From Bedellia somnulentella (lineage: Eukaryota; Arthropoda; Insecta; Lepidoptera; Bedelliidae), in the NCBI GenBank assembly GCA_963576735.1, contig OY755170.1, positions 12,508,567 through 12,572,566 on the forward strand: a stretch of 64,000 nt of DNA, given 5' to 3'. The notes beneath the pieces are model-generated. The model was not told where the DNA came from. It made no database searches and saw only the letters and a list, made by a program, of their open reading frames with translations. The position numbers were made by a program, and so were the translations under genes. How positions within the stretch are numbered: the first letter of the stretch is position 1; the number at the start of each line of letters is the position of its first letter. Below are positions 23,701-34,400 of this stretch, in pieces.

Positions 23701-25234
23701 ATAGAGTCAGAAAATAAAATTGCAGATACATTTACAAAACCTGTGGGAAATGTTAAATTAACTAACTAAAAAATGCTAAATTTAAAGGAGTATAGTTCCT
23801 TAATTGATTATAATTACTGTAGTACTTAAGAAGCTTTGAACTTATGTGAGCAGGCGTATTCGTGTATATATGTACATTCGTATTGGCAACACTGAGTGAA
23901 GGAAGGAAGTAAATAAAGACTGACACATACCACACGTTAAGAAATGTAGCTTAGAGAAAAACTTGTTACTAAAATTAAACTGTTTTTTTATTAAATAAAA
24001 ACAAAGTTAAAACAAGAGTATTCCAATTAATTATAAAACAGAAACATTGTAGTAATAAAAATATTTTAGATACATGGAACATCCATCGCGAATATTATCA
24101 TTTCTCTGTTCCCAAAATCGATTAGAATTAGAGTCGAATACAACTATCTGTGTAGGTACAACACATTTTGCTTAAAATGACAGAAATATGACAATAGCCA
24201 CCGTATCATGTAGCTGATTGTCAGGTGAAAATATCGTTAATTTTGATGCTCATTGCGTGTTATAATAGACAAGCCATACTAGATAGCTTTGTAACTAAAA
24301 GCGGCAATGTATTATAAATTAAGCGATACACACTCGTTTAAAAGTTTTTCAGTGTAAAACCACAACGAACACGAAATAATTGATTTTGCAATAAAAACCA
24401 CATAATCTAATAATAAAGTGACCTACCGATGAAAGGAAATCTTTCTATTAATTAGTCCCGCTTTATTTAGATAGTTTTTGCAACTCAATACGGCACAATT
24501 AGGTATTTTTTATATTTAGCTTGACATCTGTCACCAAGAACGTTCGAGCACGGACTCAATCAAATGGCGATAAACTAAGATAATTTTACTCAGTTTTTAC
24601 ACGCGAAGTACATGCACTTGCGGCATCTATTCAAATACATGTCTGTGGTTTGGGGTGATTTTTGATTTCAAGATAGCCAATTATCGAAGACCTTTTCCAT
24701 TAATTTAAATTAATTGTGATTTTGAATAATAACGGATGTATATTCGACACTTTATTGAGATGTTTTCTTCATGAAATTCAGGACTATGAAGCTGCGAAGT
24801 TCTTGGTAGCTTCGGCCGGATGTTTATGTAGGTACTTATGCACGGATCTTCGTTTATACGTCCCTTTTTTCTACTTTAATTATATATTGCACTCGATCGG
24901 AGCAGAGCGGTGTTTATTGTTTACGTACGATGACAGATGTATGATAAAAGACTACGTACAAAAATCTACTATAATATAAACATTATTTAAAAAAATAATG
25001 TTTGTTCCAGGTTCCCTTCTCAGTGATAAGTCGAGCACACGAAGATCAGACCACATAGACGATATACTATTCAAGGAATGGATACTGTACGAGCCGGAGT
25101 GGACGAACTTCCATCTCGACGAAACCAAAGTTAAAAATCAAATATTCACAAGTATATTCCAAAAAGTTTTGTCAGAAACTGTCGACGAATATAAGGAAAA
25201 AGTTCTCAGTGTAGAATCAAAAGTTGCTCAATAA
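11619..25234 (+). CDS. CEP350: CEP350-like centrosomal protein, 3' seven exons
   Basis: Coding exons: 11619-11723, 12783-13987, 14414-15440, 15514-15710, 18257-18487, 20485-20626, 25011-25234. All have AG/GT borders and compatible phases (1,0,1,0,0,1 at successive junctions), giving about 1040 residues to the stop at 25232. Exon 3 opens with a charged helical stretch (LNLLIQDEQRRARNLLFVLK, then a run with WLENKKK and KKQRGALLKLQQE). Exon 5 has the motif LVVREIPDKPPPPYTPP. Both resemble conserved C-terminal blocks of vertebrate CEP350, a centrosome and microtubule-anchoring protein; this is recognition from memory, not a search. The long exon 2 (Ser/Lys rich) is low complexity. The first listed exon begins inside a codon, so more exons lie upstream; none was found in 1-11600. 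A CAP-Gly domain, present in vertebrate CEP350, was not seen. The gene runs tail-to-tail with the SMOC-type gene. Confidence 0.75.
12185..12700. repeat. RTE-like LINE 3' scraps in CEP350 intron
   Basis: 12190-12235 (+) has GATAGTCTCTATCTACCGCA with ATGGGAATAAGGGGCG. 12645-12690 (-) has TTCCCGTTGG and CTATCGATCGCCACTTTGTA. The rest of the 11724-12782 intron is AT-rich without a recognised feature. Confidence 0.45.
12783..13987 (+). CDS. CEP350: CEP350-like gene, long exon
   Basis: An uninterrupted 1205-base exon between TTTCAG and GTACGT. Rich in Ser, Lys, Thr and Asn, predicted disordered. No catalytic motif. The frame continues at phase 0 into the coiled-coil exon. Confidence 0.8.
14035..14310 (-). 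repeat. SINE family B in CEP350 intron
   Basis: Minus-strand copy ending in the tRNA-like head (GAGGCGGTGGTTATCCCACT, GAGCTATCACAGTT at 14270-14307). It supplies an artificial upstream extension to the reading frame of the next exon. Confidence 0.75.
14414..15440 (+). CDS. CEP350: CEP350-like gene, coiled-coil exon
   Basis: Acceptor TGTTTTACAG, donor AGTAAGTT. The first ~95 residues are a basic coiled coil (EQRRARNLLFVLKMREDALK, WLENKKKQEN) matching a CEP350 block. The rest is acidic and Ser rich. The open frame extends upstream to 14255 only by reading through a SINE (14035-14310); the splice site sets the true start. Confidence 0.85.
15514..15710 (+). CDS. CEP350: CEP350-like gene, exon with QEAE helix
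   Basis: Acceptor ATTTTTAG, donor GAGGTATGC. Ends ADQEAETLRQQQLAIEQE and joins IKELERQQLLVVREIPDK of the next exon, making one continuous helix across an intron of about 2.5 kb. Confidence 0.85.
15751..15995 (-). repeat. SINE family B, diverged copy
   Basis: Starts at the 3' end (GTTCACGCCGTATATACCC) and ends in a degraded tRNA-like head (GGATTCGAACCCATGC). Located just after the 15710 donor, so the frame readthrough beyond that donor is not coding. Confidence 0.7.
16433..17559. mobile_element. 1.1-kb inverted-repeat transposon in CEP350 intron
   Basis: GATTCTCGGAATCGTCTGTC at 16433 is inverted as GACAGACGATTCCGAGAATC ending at 17559. The match runs about 36 bp, through CTAGTATCCAAATTAGCT. 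Minus-strand frame 16614-16856 (80 codons, with ACELLILDNCTNLSEKIK) lies inside but has no known domain. No target duplication was identified. Confidence 0.7.
17560..18256. other. Intronic stretch without a recognised feature
   Basis: Between the 16433-17559 element and the Pro-rich exon. A 99-codon minus-strand frame (17813-18112) has no recognisable motif and is probably transposon debris or chance. Confidence 0.35.
18257..18487 (+). CDS. CEP350: CEP350-like gene, Pro-rich exon (parent of decayed copies)
   Basis: A symmetric phase 0-0 exon of 77 codons. Starts IKELERQQLLVVREIPDK, followed by the PPPPYTPP motif, then VLRVLENPRRGESSDSFEAF and a CDEVREKQ end at the donor CAGGTATG. GC-rich, unlike its flanks. 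Broken copies of its second half follow at 18563-18832. Confidence 0.88.
18563..18832 (+). pseudogene. Decayed tandem copies of the CEP350-like Pro-rich exon
   Basis: 18665-18832 repeats the second two thirds of exon 18257-18487: TACACGCCGCCAGT, then GCGCACTTCACCGTGGAC and GTACTGGAGAATCCGCG, ending GAGAAAAAGGTAGG, an intact donor-like site. A stop and indels break the frame in its Pro-rich part. 18563-18650 is a second, more diverged copy of the SDSFEAFISDY region. Further scraps with GACAGCTT and GAGAAACAGGTATG lie at 18885-18950, 19046-19062 and 19155-19182. Confidence 0.8.
18951..19052. repeat. Dispersed ~100-bp repeat shared with SMOC intron
   Basis: GGCCTGTGCGGCTTCACCAT, ACTTTATGTATGTCGGGCAG and an AATCGGATAGA end recur with few changes at 52515-52604. 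Family unknown. Confidence 0.65.
19190..19600. other. GC-rich island in CEP350 intron
   Basis: About 400 bases, strikingly CpG rich against an AT-rich intron. TACTGACTGAGCGAG occurs at 19205 and again near 19495. Complementary CCTCGGTCAGT occurs near 19240, and a related CTCGGTCAGT near 19568. Several overlapping open frames are expected from base composition. It could be the 5' part of a retroelement or a foreign insertion; no identity can be given. Confidence 0.5.
19630..19735 (-). repeat. Family A 3' fragment
   Basis: CGGCTTTAAATCC, GGGTAGCCAGAGCTGCAG and CACTTTTGGAAGTTGAGTTG: the reverse complement of the family A 3' part. Confidence 0.65.
20175..20432 (-). repeat. Family A, near-complete copy
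   Basis: (CATA)n tail, ACTCACGGCTGTAAATCCC, through CGCATCGCCCAAAAATACC, to AGCCGACACTACACAGC. It lies 50 bases before the penultimate CEP350-like exon. Confidence 0.88.
20485..20626 (+). CDS. CEP350: CEP350-like gene, penultimate exon
   Basis: Acceptor TCTATTCAG, donor CAGGTAAG. Encodes VAQSGEPWDATEFLPKKLET and an ETFAKGTTALLEDLL helix. Ends one base into a Gly codon completed at 25011. Confidence 0.85.
21733..22329 (-). CDS. PHD-like zinc finger plus coiled coil, likely retroelement ORF1
   Basis: An intact 198-codon frame; the likelier start is the internal Met (MSTQCNACGLPIKSL) at 22299. Residues ~13-60 hold a Cys-rich finger of PHD/zf type (CNAC, CSRC, CLN, CPSCKC). Residues ~125-175 form an acidic-basic coiled coil (EIRQLQQEVHELTANFDKKL). 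The combination is common in the first ORF of some insect non-LTR retrotransposons and in derived genes. No reverse transcriptase was seen nearby, so it may be a solo remnant. Antisense in the last CEP350-like intron. Confidence 0.55.
   Translation of the reverse strand: MRSTRFYTFTMSTQCNACGLPIKSLKYMQCSRCTNLYDLKCLNIKMDAFRLYSEQNKKVWICPSCKCGIPKTDNTLTPVRPGINLDAFDDTYTCTNNINITRGTKRLSNDQEPHSISMFIEEIRQLQQEVHELTANFDKKLQDFEKKFAKQEQEFSLLEENQENRHQTSMRNQLGLSELPNEQLEHLILLTAKKLELK
23090..23440 (-). repeat. Dispersed repeat family E
   Basis: Shares TTGCCGCTATAACAACAA, GGGAGCCCC-type blocks, and a GTACGGAAC motif with the copy at 36620-37440, in the opposite orientation. Family unknown. Confidence 0.55.
23448..23745 (+). 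pseudogene. Ty1/Copia RNase H C-terminal fragment
   Basis: Frame 23448-23672 has SSTLAEYVELSEAV, KIYEDNSAAVTISK and KHIEVHYHFV, the RNase H tail of Copia polyproteins. After a stop and frame change, ESENKIADTFTKPVG continues the family's usual end. Truncated and broken. A possible LTR downstream (to about 23940) was not verified. Confidence 0.85.
23770..25010. other. Last CEP350-like intron, 3' part
   Basis: AT-rich with no recognised repeat family or RNA gene. Open frame 24716-24979 has no motif or splice support. Confidence 0.35.
25011..25234 (+). CDS. CEP350: CEP350-like gene, last exon
   Basis: Acceptor TTTGTTCCAG. Reads SLLSDKSSTRRSDHIDDILF, a WILYEPEWTNF block and a helical VLSETVDEYKEKVL end before TAA at 25232. 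A polyadenylation signal AATAAA lies at 25338. Confidence 0.88.
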
Positions 25235-25337
25235 AATTTGTTAAGTTATTATGTAAATCATGTGCTAAATATCACAATGTAAAACGACTATGTTTTTATT
25301 TATTAACTTATATGTGTATCTCGTACAGCCAATAGCC

Positions 25338-25343
25338 AATAAA
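25338..25343 (+). terminator. Polyadenylation signal of CEP350-like gene
   Basis: AATAAA about 100 bases past the stop. An overlapping ATAAAA at the stop itself is a less likely alternative. Confidence 0.5.
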
Positions 25344-26304
25344 TACTATTTATAATAAGAACTGTATTTAAGTACTTTCCCAAAATCTCGTATTTTATAG
25401 TTGATCATAATTTTCCACAGCTAGCACCGCAATCGATAAAAGTTGTCGAATTTAAATTTATTTGGTGAAATAATAAGTTAGCAAGGATACTTTTGATTAC
25501 ATTATAAAGAGGAAATATTTGTTTGTCGGAAATTCACCAAAACGGGATGCTAAAATTTTCTGCAGAAACATACGGAATGTATTAACTTGCTAAATATGAG
25601 AGCGGTTTAGCAGCGAAACCAAAAATCGGGGTGCACCACTACTTAAGAAATGAAAAACAGGTTTTATAAGTTACTAATTAATTTATAATTTATTATACAA
25701 AAACATTATTATCACATATAAAAATCTTACAAACAATATTCGATAAATGCAGTATATTTTTAAACTATTTCATCATTAAATTAAATAAGAACCATTCATG
25801 GGAAGCATAGTTACCACTCTTAAAACTATTGATTAGTTTTGTTTACGATAAAGTTATTGGCAAGGACAGAGTAAAAGCTACAAAGGATTGTAATGGTATC
25901 TGAAGAGATATTTACAGGTACAATGCATATGTCGCAGGAAAATCGTCAAACTCGTTAACTTATAAGTTTCCTAGGAAACTTGTAAGTTGACGGTAATCCG
26001 TCAAACAGCATGTGAATTTACACTTTACCTGATAGTTTTTAGGAAACTTGTAAAATAACGGACTCACCTCAGGAAACTTGTCAATGAAGCGCTGACGGCG
26101 CGAAGAGAGGGGTGTTAGTCAATGCTCATTGGCCGGCCGCGGTCACGTGACGTGACGCATTCGCGCGTTCTATCAACTCTACAATCAATACTTATATTTT
26201 TTTTACTTTACGTATGCTAATCTATTAATTTGCTATTATTTGCTGTCACTGACATGAAGTTAAAACGTTTTAAGAGTATTTATTAAATATAATTTTTGCT
26301 GCTG

Positions 26305-26530
26305 TGTAGTGTCAGCTTAGAAATGCACTACCCCATTTCTTCCGGTGGGTGTACGTAAGAGGCGAATAACGGTATTGGGGCTTCTGAGGGATTGTTGGGC
26401 GGTGCGGTTGGAGACCCATCACCAACAACCTTAATCTCATCATCTTTTCCCCACTCAAGTTTCCAAAAGTGTCTGTGGCTCTGGCTACCTCTTCTAGGGA
26501 TTTATAGCCGTGAGTATATCTATGTATGTA
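26305..26530 (+). repeat. Family A copy nested in the 1.6-kb element
   Basis: GCTGTGTAGTGTCAGCTTAG to GCCGTGAGTATATCTATGTA, with a short internal deletion before CTGGCTACC. Confidence 0.85.
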
Positions 26531-26639
26531 TGTAATTTGTTTAAGTATATATCGTGATAATTTTTAGTTGCATAGTATAAATATCACCTAGATAATTTTT
26601 AATGCCGTTTTAATTTAAAGAGCGTTTTAATACCGATAC

Positions 26640-26880
26640 ATACATACCTACACTCACGGCAATAAATCCCTAGAAGGGGTAGCCTTAGCGTCAGAGTTTA
26701 GCTACTTCTTGAAGTTAAATGGGAAAACTTTGTTAAATAAACATTCATGGTGATAGGTCTCCAACCGCATCGCCAAACAACACTAAAAAAGCCCCAAGGT
26801 CCTTAGTCACCTCCAATGACATCCGTTCGTATAGGTTACCGTCAGAAATATATTAGTGCTATTCTCAACCGATAATTGTT
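26640..26880 (-). repeat. Family A copy, diverged, nested
   Basis: TACACTCACGGCAATAAATC at the 3' end, ATCGCCAAACAACAC inside, ATATTAGTGCTATTCTCAAC near the 5' end. Confidence 0.75.
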
Positions 26881-27524
26881 AGATTTTAAACTCTTAATAA
26901 TTTACTGCACTCATAATATTTAGTCCCGCGGTTGTCGCCAGAGGAAACCAAAGGCTTTTTAAGTGCTTGTTGGATGAAGTGGCTGCATATCCACCGCCAC
27001 CTTCTAATTCTGTAGCTCAAAATACATCTTATTGTGATTAGCTACTGTGATGTGAGTGAGTGAAAAGCAAATCAGAAGGTTGGAAACTATTGTAAAAATC
27101 CGTTATTCGCAGTTTTCGTTTATTATTACTTAAGATTATAGGCTAGGAAACCCTTCTTTGAAACGCTCTTAGGCCAGTTATTCATTTATTTTTGAAAATA
27201 ATAAAACATTGTCATTACTTTCAATTCATGTTTTTTACTCAACTCACTTCTTAACCAATCAGCATAAGTAACTGGTTCTGTTAACAATGTCATTAGCAGC
27301 CATTAGGAAGCTTACAAATTTCCTAGATTATAAATTCAAAACTGGGAAACTTGTCAAAAATGATTCCCAATTACAAGTTTCCTGAGTTGAGTTCGTTATT
27401 TTACAAGTTTCCTAAAAACTATCAGGTAAGATGTAAATTCGCTTGCTGTTTGACGGTTTTCCGTCAACTTACAAGTTTCCTAGGAAACTTATAAGTTAAC
27501 GAGTTTGACGATTTTCCTGCGACA

Positions 27525-28332
27525 CATATACACTCTGTTTGCTTGGCAGTAATTGTGACTATTCCCTAGCCGCCTACGCAAGGGATTTTTGTTCGCTCTT
27601 AAAACACTTCTTCTTCGTTCTTATTACTTAGATACCCCATTGAAACAATAGTGCAAACCATTAATACTTAAACAGTAACACAACGACACTTTCGCTATAT
27701 TTGTCATATAAATTTGAGATTGCTAAAAGAAGACGCGGTGCTGGTGGCACACACTTAGTCCCTTTCCACACGTTTCAAAGTTTATATTCTATAGATTTCT
27801 CAGGGATCGATATAGTTTATCCAGAAAGTCTTAATATTTGTCATCGGATAAATGATACGCGAAACTTGTGAAAAGGGAAGGGGATTAATAGGCATTTATA
27901 CAATTAATACAACATATAATTTTCATATCTAGCAGAAATTTACTGCATATTTTCACTAACTCATTTGGTAAGTTGAATATTTCGAACATCACCCAGACAA
28001 TAATTATAAATGCTGTACTTGGTACATAACGTATTGTCAATCGTTTTATGTAAGGTCTACTCAACAGACCAGCAATAATTCATATACGAATATTACTAAC
28101 AGTATGATAATGACGCAATGAACGATAGGCGCAGTGCGAGTTGCAATCGAAATATCCTTTACATTTAGAATGATCAAGTTTCATACGTAAAAATAATAAC
28201 AATACATATTTGTTTCTTTTTTACTCCTTACCATTACTGTGCTATGGCGTAAAGTAAACTATTCGGTGTACCTCGCACGCCACCTACAGAAATCAGGGTA
28301 AATCTTTCGTATTATGATAAAATAAATATCAT
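27525..28332. other. Intergenic spacer and SMOC 3' UTR side
   Basis: Between the transposon and the SMOC stop. No gene or repeat recognised. The SMOC 3' UTR must extend into it, but I could not fix the polyadenylation site. Confidence 0.4.
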
Positions 28333-28412
28333 TTAGTCGTCAGCCTTCAGTATGGATTCTAATGGATTGGGCCCTTTTCGTCTCGAATGTGTCCAAGGTT
28401 TTGTCGCTTCAG
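28333..28412 (-). CDS. magu: SMOC-type gene exon 12, C-terminal tail
   Basis: Acceptor TTTTGCAG, ends TAA at 28333-28335. Encodes [20 protein letters not shown] followed by LKADD, a short basic then acidic tail. Confidence 0.85.
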
Positions 28413-31400
28413 CTGCAAAACAAGATAGTATAGAAACATAAGAATTGGTAACATAAAATATTGAAAACAATTGAACATTTTAAACTAATAGCAATTATAT
28501 GTATAAGGTTATCAAAAAGTCTTGAAATGGAATAGATGGAGGTAATTACTATACCATTTATTTCCTAACTACTCAATGTATAATATAATATCATAACTAC
28601 CATACTCACTTGTGACTTTCTGAGTAGTTTGAACTACTTCTAGGCATCCCAACCATTCCGTAATACTGATCTTGGAGTCATGGTTGACGTCACAATATCT
28701 TGGTAATTTCCTACCGCATCTTCGAAGAGGCTCAGCGTCAAATATGAGCTGGTGGAAAGCTTTCCATTCTCGTCTTTCTAGTAATTTGTTTTTATCTTTG
28801 TCCAGCATTACAAAGGTCCATGTGGCTGCTTGTTCTTCTTTCGCAGCCCCCCATTTCACCATGTCTCTGAAATAATTAGTAATCGTAAATTTCACTTAAT
28901 TTTAGGTTAACAATAAACATGCGCAAATATTTCAACCTTTCTCCAGGCATTGGAACGCGCTATATACATATATGTAAAGAAAGAAAGAAACACATTTATT
29001 CATTGCTACACAGTTACAAAGATACATACAGCCACGGAATTATAAATTCCTCAGCCACTTTTGGAAGTTGTGTAGGGAAAAGATAGTAAAATAAAGGTTT
29101 TTGGTGATGGGTCTCCAACCGCATCGCCCAAAAATCCAATAAAAAGCCCCAATACCCTTAGTCGCTTCTTACGACACCCGTGGGTAGGAAGGGGTAGCGA
29201 CATTCTAAGCCGGCACTACACGGCAAAGATATAAATACAAAACATAAAAAAACTTAGCTGTGTAGTGTCGGCTTAGAATAACACTACCCCATTTCTTCCG
29301 GTGGGTGTACGTAAGAGGCGACTAACGGTATTGGGGCTTTTAAGGGATTGTTGGGCGATGCGGTTGAAGACCCATCACCAACAACTTTAATTCCACCATC
29401 TTTTCCCCATGCAACTTCCAAAAGCGGCTGAGGAATTTCTGATTCCCTAGCTCCACCCCTTCAAGGGATTCATAGCCGTGAGTATGTATGTATGTATGTA
29501 ATATATGTGTCCTATCTAAGCTCAATAGGTAATATGTGGCAGTAAATAATATATAAATCGTTTGCTTGGCAATCTGGTTAGTTGTTGTTGTTGGGAAGTT
29601 AACCCGGGGCGAACATAGGCCAAATGCTTCTTTCCATATTACTTTTTCGACATTACAGAGATCATTTTGATGTTTAGATAAATTAATAGAATTAAAATTT
29701 ATCAAAACTACTTTGGGTATGTAATGAATTAAGCTTTCATTTACTAGTTTTCTTTCAATTAATATATATCCTATTCTATGTTATTTAATACTCGTACGAT
29801 GCACATAAGGACAGCCTTGCGCTGAATAGGCTGTTAAACACTTCTCAAACGTTCACGCCGTAAATCCCCGAAGGGGTTGGCAGAGGTACCAATACTTCTG
29901 AACATCACGCGACAATGCCACCTAGAGTAGGTACGCACGTTTTGCTTGGACAGTGTACTCACGTGATAGGGGGCAGGCCTATTACCTTTTTGTACGAATA
30001 CACTGTCACATGGCAAGTACAACTCGGCCATGTGGGTTTCCTCACGATGTTTTCCTCCACCGTTAACAACCATGATAAATTAACCACATATATGACTTTA
30101 GTAAAGACAAATTGGTGAAGGCCCGACCCGGGATCTGAACTCACGGCGGTCTGTTATGACGGGCGGGTGTTCTACTCTAAAAATCTTGATCGTTTTGGGG
30201 TCATCTACTTCCATATTTATAAAATTATAAATACCAAAAAGGGGTAACATGGATCGGTTTCTCCCAAAGATATTCACTAGAGCAATGTCTTAATGTGGCA
30301 GTCTTAATTATTGTTTAAACTTTAAAACTTATGACGAGTATTAATACATACCCTGGAACTGTGCCATTCGTAGAAGACGTCATTTTGGAAACGAAAAAGT
30401 TTTTCACTTCTTTTAGGAAGTTACTTTTCATAGGCTCCGGACAACCTGCAAAAATGTAATGCTGTTGAAGAAAACATAAAAGAAACATTTTGAATTGCTT
30501 AACAAATTTATTTCAGAAAACCCTTTTACGTACGAAAATACTTATTGTGGTTATGCACGAAAATTAACAAGTTCTAGTTCTTACATAGTCGCCTCAATTG
30601 CACGCACGGACAATTACATTGTAATTTACTAATAAACTGACGTTAATTATTTATTCGCAAGACGGTCCAGCAAGGAAGTGATAGATAGAGGAAATTGAAG
30701 TAAATATTTTCAAATATGGCACCATAATATACCTACACAATTTGCAAACGTAAAGGCAAATGCACTGGCCGTTTTCCAATGACATATATTTTGTATGTGC
30801 TAGCTGCGTAGTACCAGCTTCTTAGTCTTTCAATAGTTCTAATTCTCCCTCAAGTAAAGTATGAGATGACGCGTCTTTTTAAGCAATTTTTACATTGTTG
30901 GGTAATGCCTAGAGCCCTTCATCAACTGTTCTTTACAATACTATCGCCCGATTTCTGAATTGAGTATTCAAGCTGAGAACGACTTAAGTGTCGTTTTGTC
31001 TCATTCAGTTGTTAAGATTTCAACGGGACAGAACGATACTTAAGTTGTTCTCAGCTGGAATACTCAATTCAAAATCGGTCGAATATGTTGCTACTCAACT
31101 TTCGAAAGTGTTTGAGGATTGTTATTCTAAACGTTGGCCATGAGTACAGGTAAAATTTACTTACTTATACTCACGCCCATTATTCCCATTGGGGTAGGCA
31201 GAGACTATCGATCGCCTAAAATTTAATAGGCAGGATATAAATGTTTGTAGTGTGGGATTAAGTGGCAATCTATCTTTCATCTGTTACGTTCAAGTTCCAC
31301 ATACACCGATCGATTGTGTTGGCTATCTTCACTATGAGTGGACTGTAAATGTAGGCTTAGAATAGTCTTTTCATCTAACATTTATCTAACTACTCTATTT

Positions 31401-34400
31401 CTTCTTGCGGATGTCATGGAGTGACTTCGGGAACTTGATATCTTTATGTGATTGATGGCCAATGCGGTGAAAATCTCATCACCAACAATTTCCTTATAGC
31501 ATTAAATTTGGCTCATTTCTGGCCAAAAATGAAATTTCTTTATAGAATTCTAACCGTGAGTTGACTATATATTAATTCTCTACATTTATGTATCATTTAT
31601 GGCTACAAAACTCAGTTGGGCCTACAGGCGATTATGGGTACGAGAAGTATAAAAATTATGAATGAAGAAATTTGGCAGCCCAATGAATAAATTCTTAAGC
31701 AGAGAGGGGTAGAATTAAGTCCCCGGAAAATGTGTATGTTTACTCATTTTGTGGTATATCTATAAAGGTCGTGAACAATAAGGGAAAAGATCGTGAGGAA
31801 AAGCATATGAATGAGCTGTACTTATTATGTGACAGTACATTCGGACAAGGCAGTGATAAGCCTGTCTTCTAAAGTTGAAGGTGGTAATTTACAAGGCGAT
31901 GTAAATTAATCTATACACTACAATTATAACACAATATACAATATAGATATACTCACGGCTATAAATCCCTAGAAAGGGTAATCAGAACTACAGAATAAAA
32001 AAAACATCAGACATTTTTGTATGTTGAATGGCGAAAAGTTGGTAAAGTAAGGCTTTTTGGTGATGAGTCTCTAACTGTATCGAACAAAACCACTTTTAAA
32101 ACCCCACTGCTCTTAGTCGCCTGTTATGAACACACATGAGAAGAAATGGGGTAGTGCTATTCTAAGCCGACACTACACAATACAACAGAACACTAAATTA
32201 CAAAACATACTTAATTAATACATACACACAAAATAAATGATCATCGAAGTAACCTGAGAATTCGCATTCGCTATAAAACACATTGAGTAAATAATAAATT
32301 CGCATTATGCGTTTTTTTGTTTAGGAAACTTGAACGCACCAAGTTTAATGAATGGCATTATATTTAAATTCGATTTTCAACAGCTCAAGAACATCCTTTC
32401 GCCAATCAATTAAGGACATTAACTCGCTACGCTTCTATGGCGCTGGTTCTTTAAATGACTCTTTCATTGCATAACAGACGGCAAAACATGCGCGGGTACA
32501 TAATGAATTAAATTTAGTTTTATTTAATCACTATATCAAACTGACCTTTCATAGGGCTAGAATGCAGCGGTGCCACATCGCAGTCGGGTCTGGAATCCTT
32601 GACCGCGGAGCCAGGGATGGGTTTCCCGGTGTCTTGGTGCACACACCAGCAGTAGGGCGTGGAGCGGTAGCACTGCGCACGCGCGTACCGACCGTCGCCT
32701 GTGCATTCAGGGACGTACATGGCTGCGCCGCCGCCGCCAGCACGCTGTATACACCATATTGTTTTATACATACATAAATACTCACGACTACAACTCCCAG
32801 AAAGGGGTAGCCAGAGCTTCGGAAATTAAATTCCTCGGCGCTATTATGGAAGTTAGGTGGGGAAGGGATTGGAAATAAATTATGGTTTTAAACTTGGACT
32901 AATTTAATGTATCGTGATAGCTCAATGGGTGGAAAATGCGTTGGTCATTCCGGCCCGACACTCGCTAATATAGTTTTTTTTAAATGCATTTCTTTATTTT
33001 TAGCATGACTGCGAGAGATCTTCTTTAAATAATAAACTGTAGATTATTATGAACCAAATCTGTTTTGATTTTTAAAATAAAGTTAACATTTGTAGTTTTG
33101 TAACTGAAATTGGTGACATACTTCTTATGAACTAATATTCGTAGAGCTTGTAAGACCTCCCCATACTGAATTATTTAATGTTAGTTATTATTGAATCATC
33201 TAATCAGCTACTATTAAACGTTTATTTCATATTTCGCATGCTTATGTTGTAGTGTTTATATGAACATTAATCATATTATGTTGTTTTATTAATAACCATA
33301 ATTAATATAGAAATATTGTTTCTCATATTGTTGTTTTTAACGGGAGGTTCCCCAATTAATCATTTGTAGTGGCAACTTCCTTGTTTCCCATGCTTAAAGT
33401 GGCACAGGAATGTGGTATTGGAATGAACATTTTTATTGCGCATATAAACGCGTTAGATTGAGAATAGATTTTATGCGTACGTGCCGAGCACCATTTCATT
33501 CTTTAATCAACTTGTTATTGCCTTATTTCATTTAACAATAAACCAGATGCAGTTGAGTTAGATTGCTTTAGGTACTTATACCTCTGCTGTACTTTCTCAA
33601 CTCATACGTATTAGGTAAAAAAATATGACGAAAGCGAGATCAGTTCATTTTGTTTCCTGTTAAATGAATACTCATTAATAAAATTTCTGCACAGAATTGA
33701 ACACCACAAATGGAAATTCAATATCATTTGATATTCATAGAACAATTCTAACCTCTGTTAGACCTTGTCAGGACCATAGGGTGTGAATTTCACAACAAAC
33801 GTAGAGCGTTGAGCTTTATCCAAAATGAGTTTTTTAATTGTTAAACGGTTAGAAGTGCACCAACCTGCTCATCTAAGACTGCTTGTCTGTCAGTGAGGCA
33901 ATCATTGACTTCATCGTCTCTTCGAGTTTCCATGTCAGCGGCATCCGTTGCGAATGTTTGTCGCACTAGAGTGCCTGGAAGAACTGAAGATTGTTTTATT
34001 AAAAAAGGTGTTCTATAAATGTAACAAATGATGAAATAATATGTTTTTGTCTAAAATAGCGACCATTAAACGTATTGCATTAAATATCGAGTGTGGTATT
34101 AGCCACCGCGAAGCCCTTCAACGGCGAGTCCAAATTGCACTTGGCCAGATTATTTTCAACATTATTAACGAAGATTGAAAACCCACAATGTGAATAGTTC
34201 GATGTTAAATATTACTTGCATTTTGTTGCTCAAGTAATGTATTGGATGTCGTTCCAATCGTATTATTTATTGATGAAGTTAGAGAGTATAAAAGGATGTT
34301 TTTACCTGAGCTGGGGTCCAACGGAGGCTCTTCTTCCCCGTAGTCAGGCTCAGGAGCGGGGGCGGGTGCTTTCTCATCGTCTGCATTCAGCAACATGAAG

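Larger units (their letters stand above)
25930..27524. mobile_element. 1.6-kb inverted-repeat transposon
   Basis: Termini TGTCGCAGGAAAATCGTCAA and the inverted TTGACGATTTTCCTGCGACA, with arms of roughly 170 bases (AAGTTTCCTAGGAAACTT is a palindrome inside each arm). Possible 4-base target duplication CATA. It holds no transposase and two family A insertions. Lies between the two convergent host genes. Confidence 0.82.
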
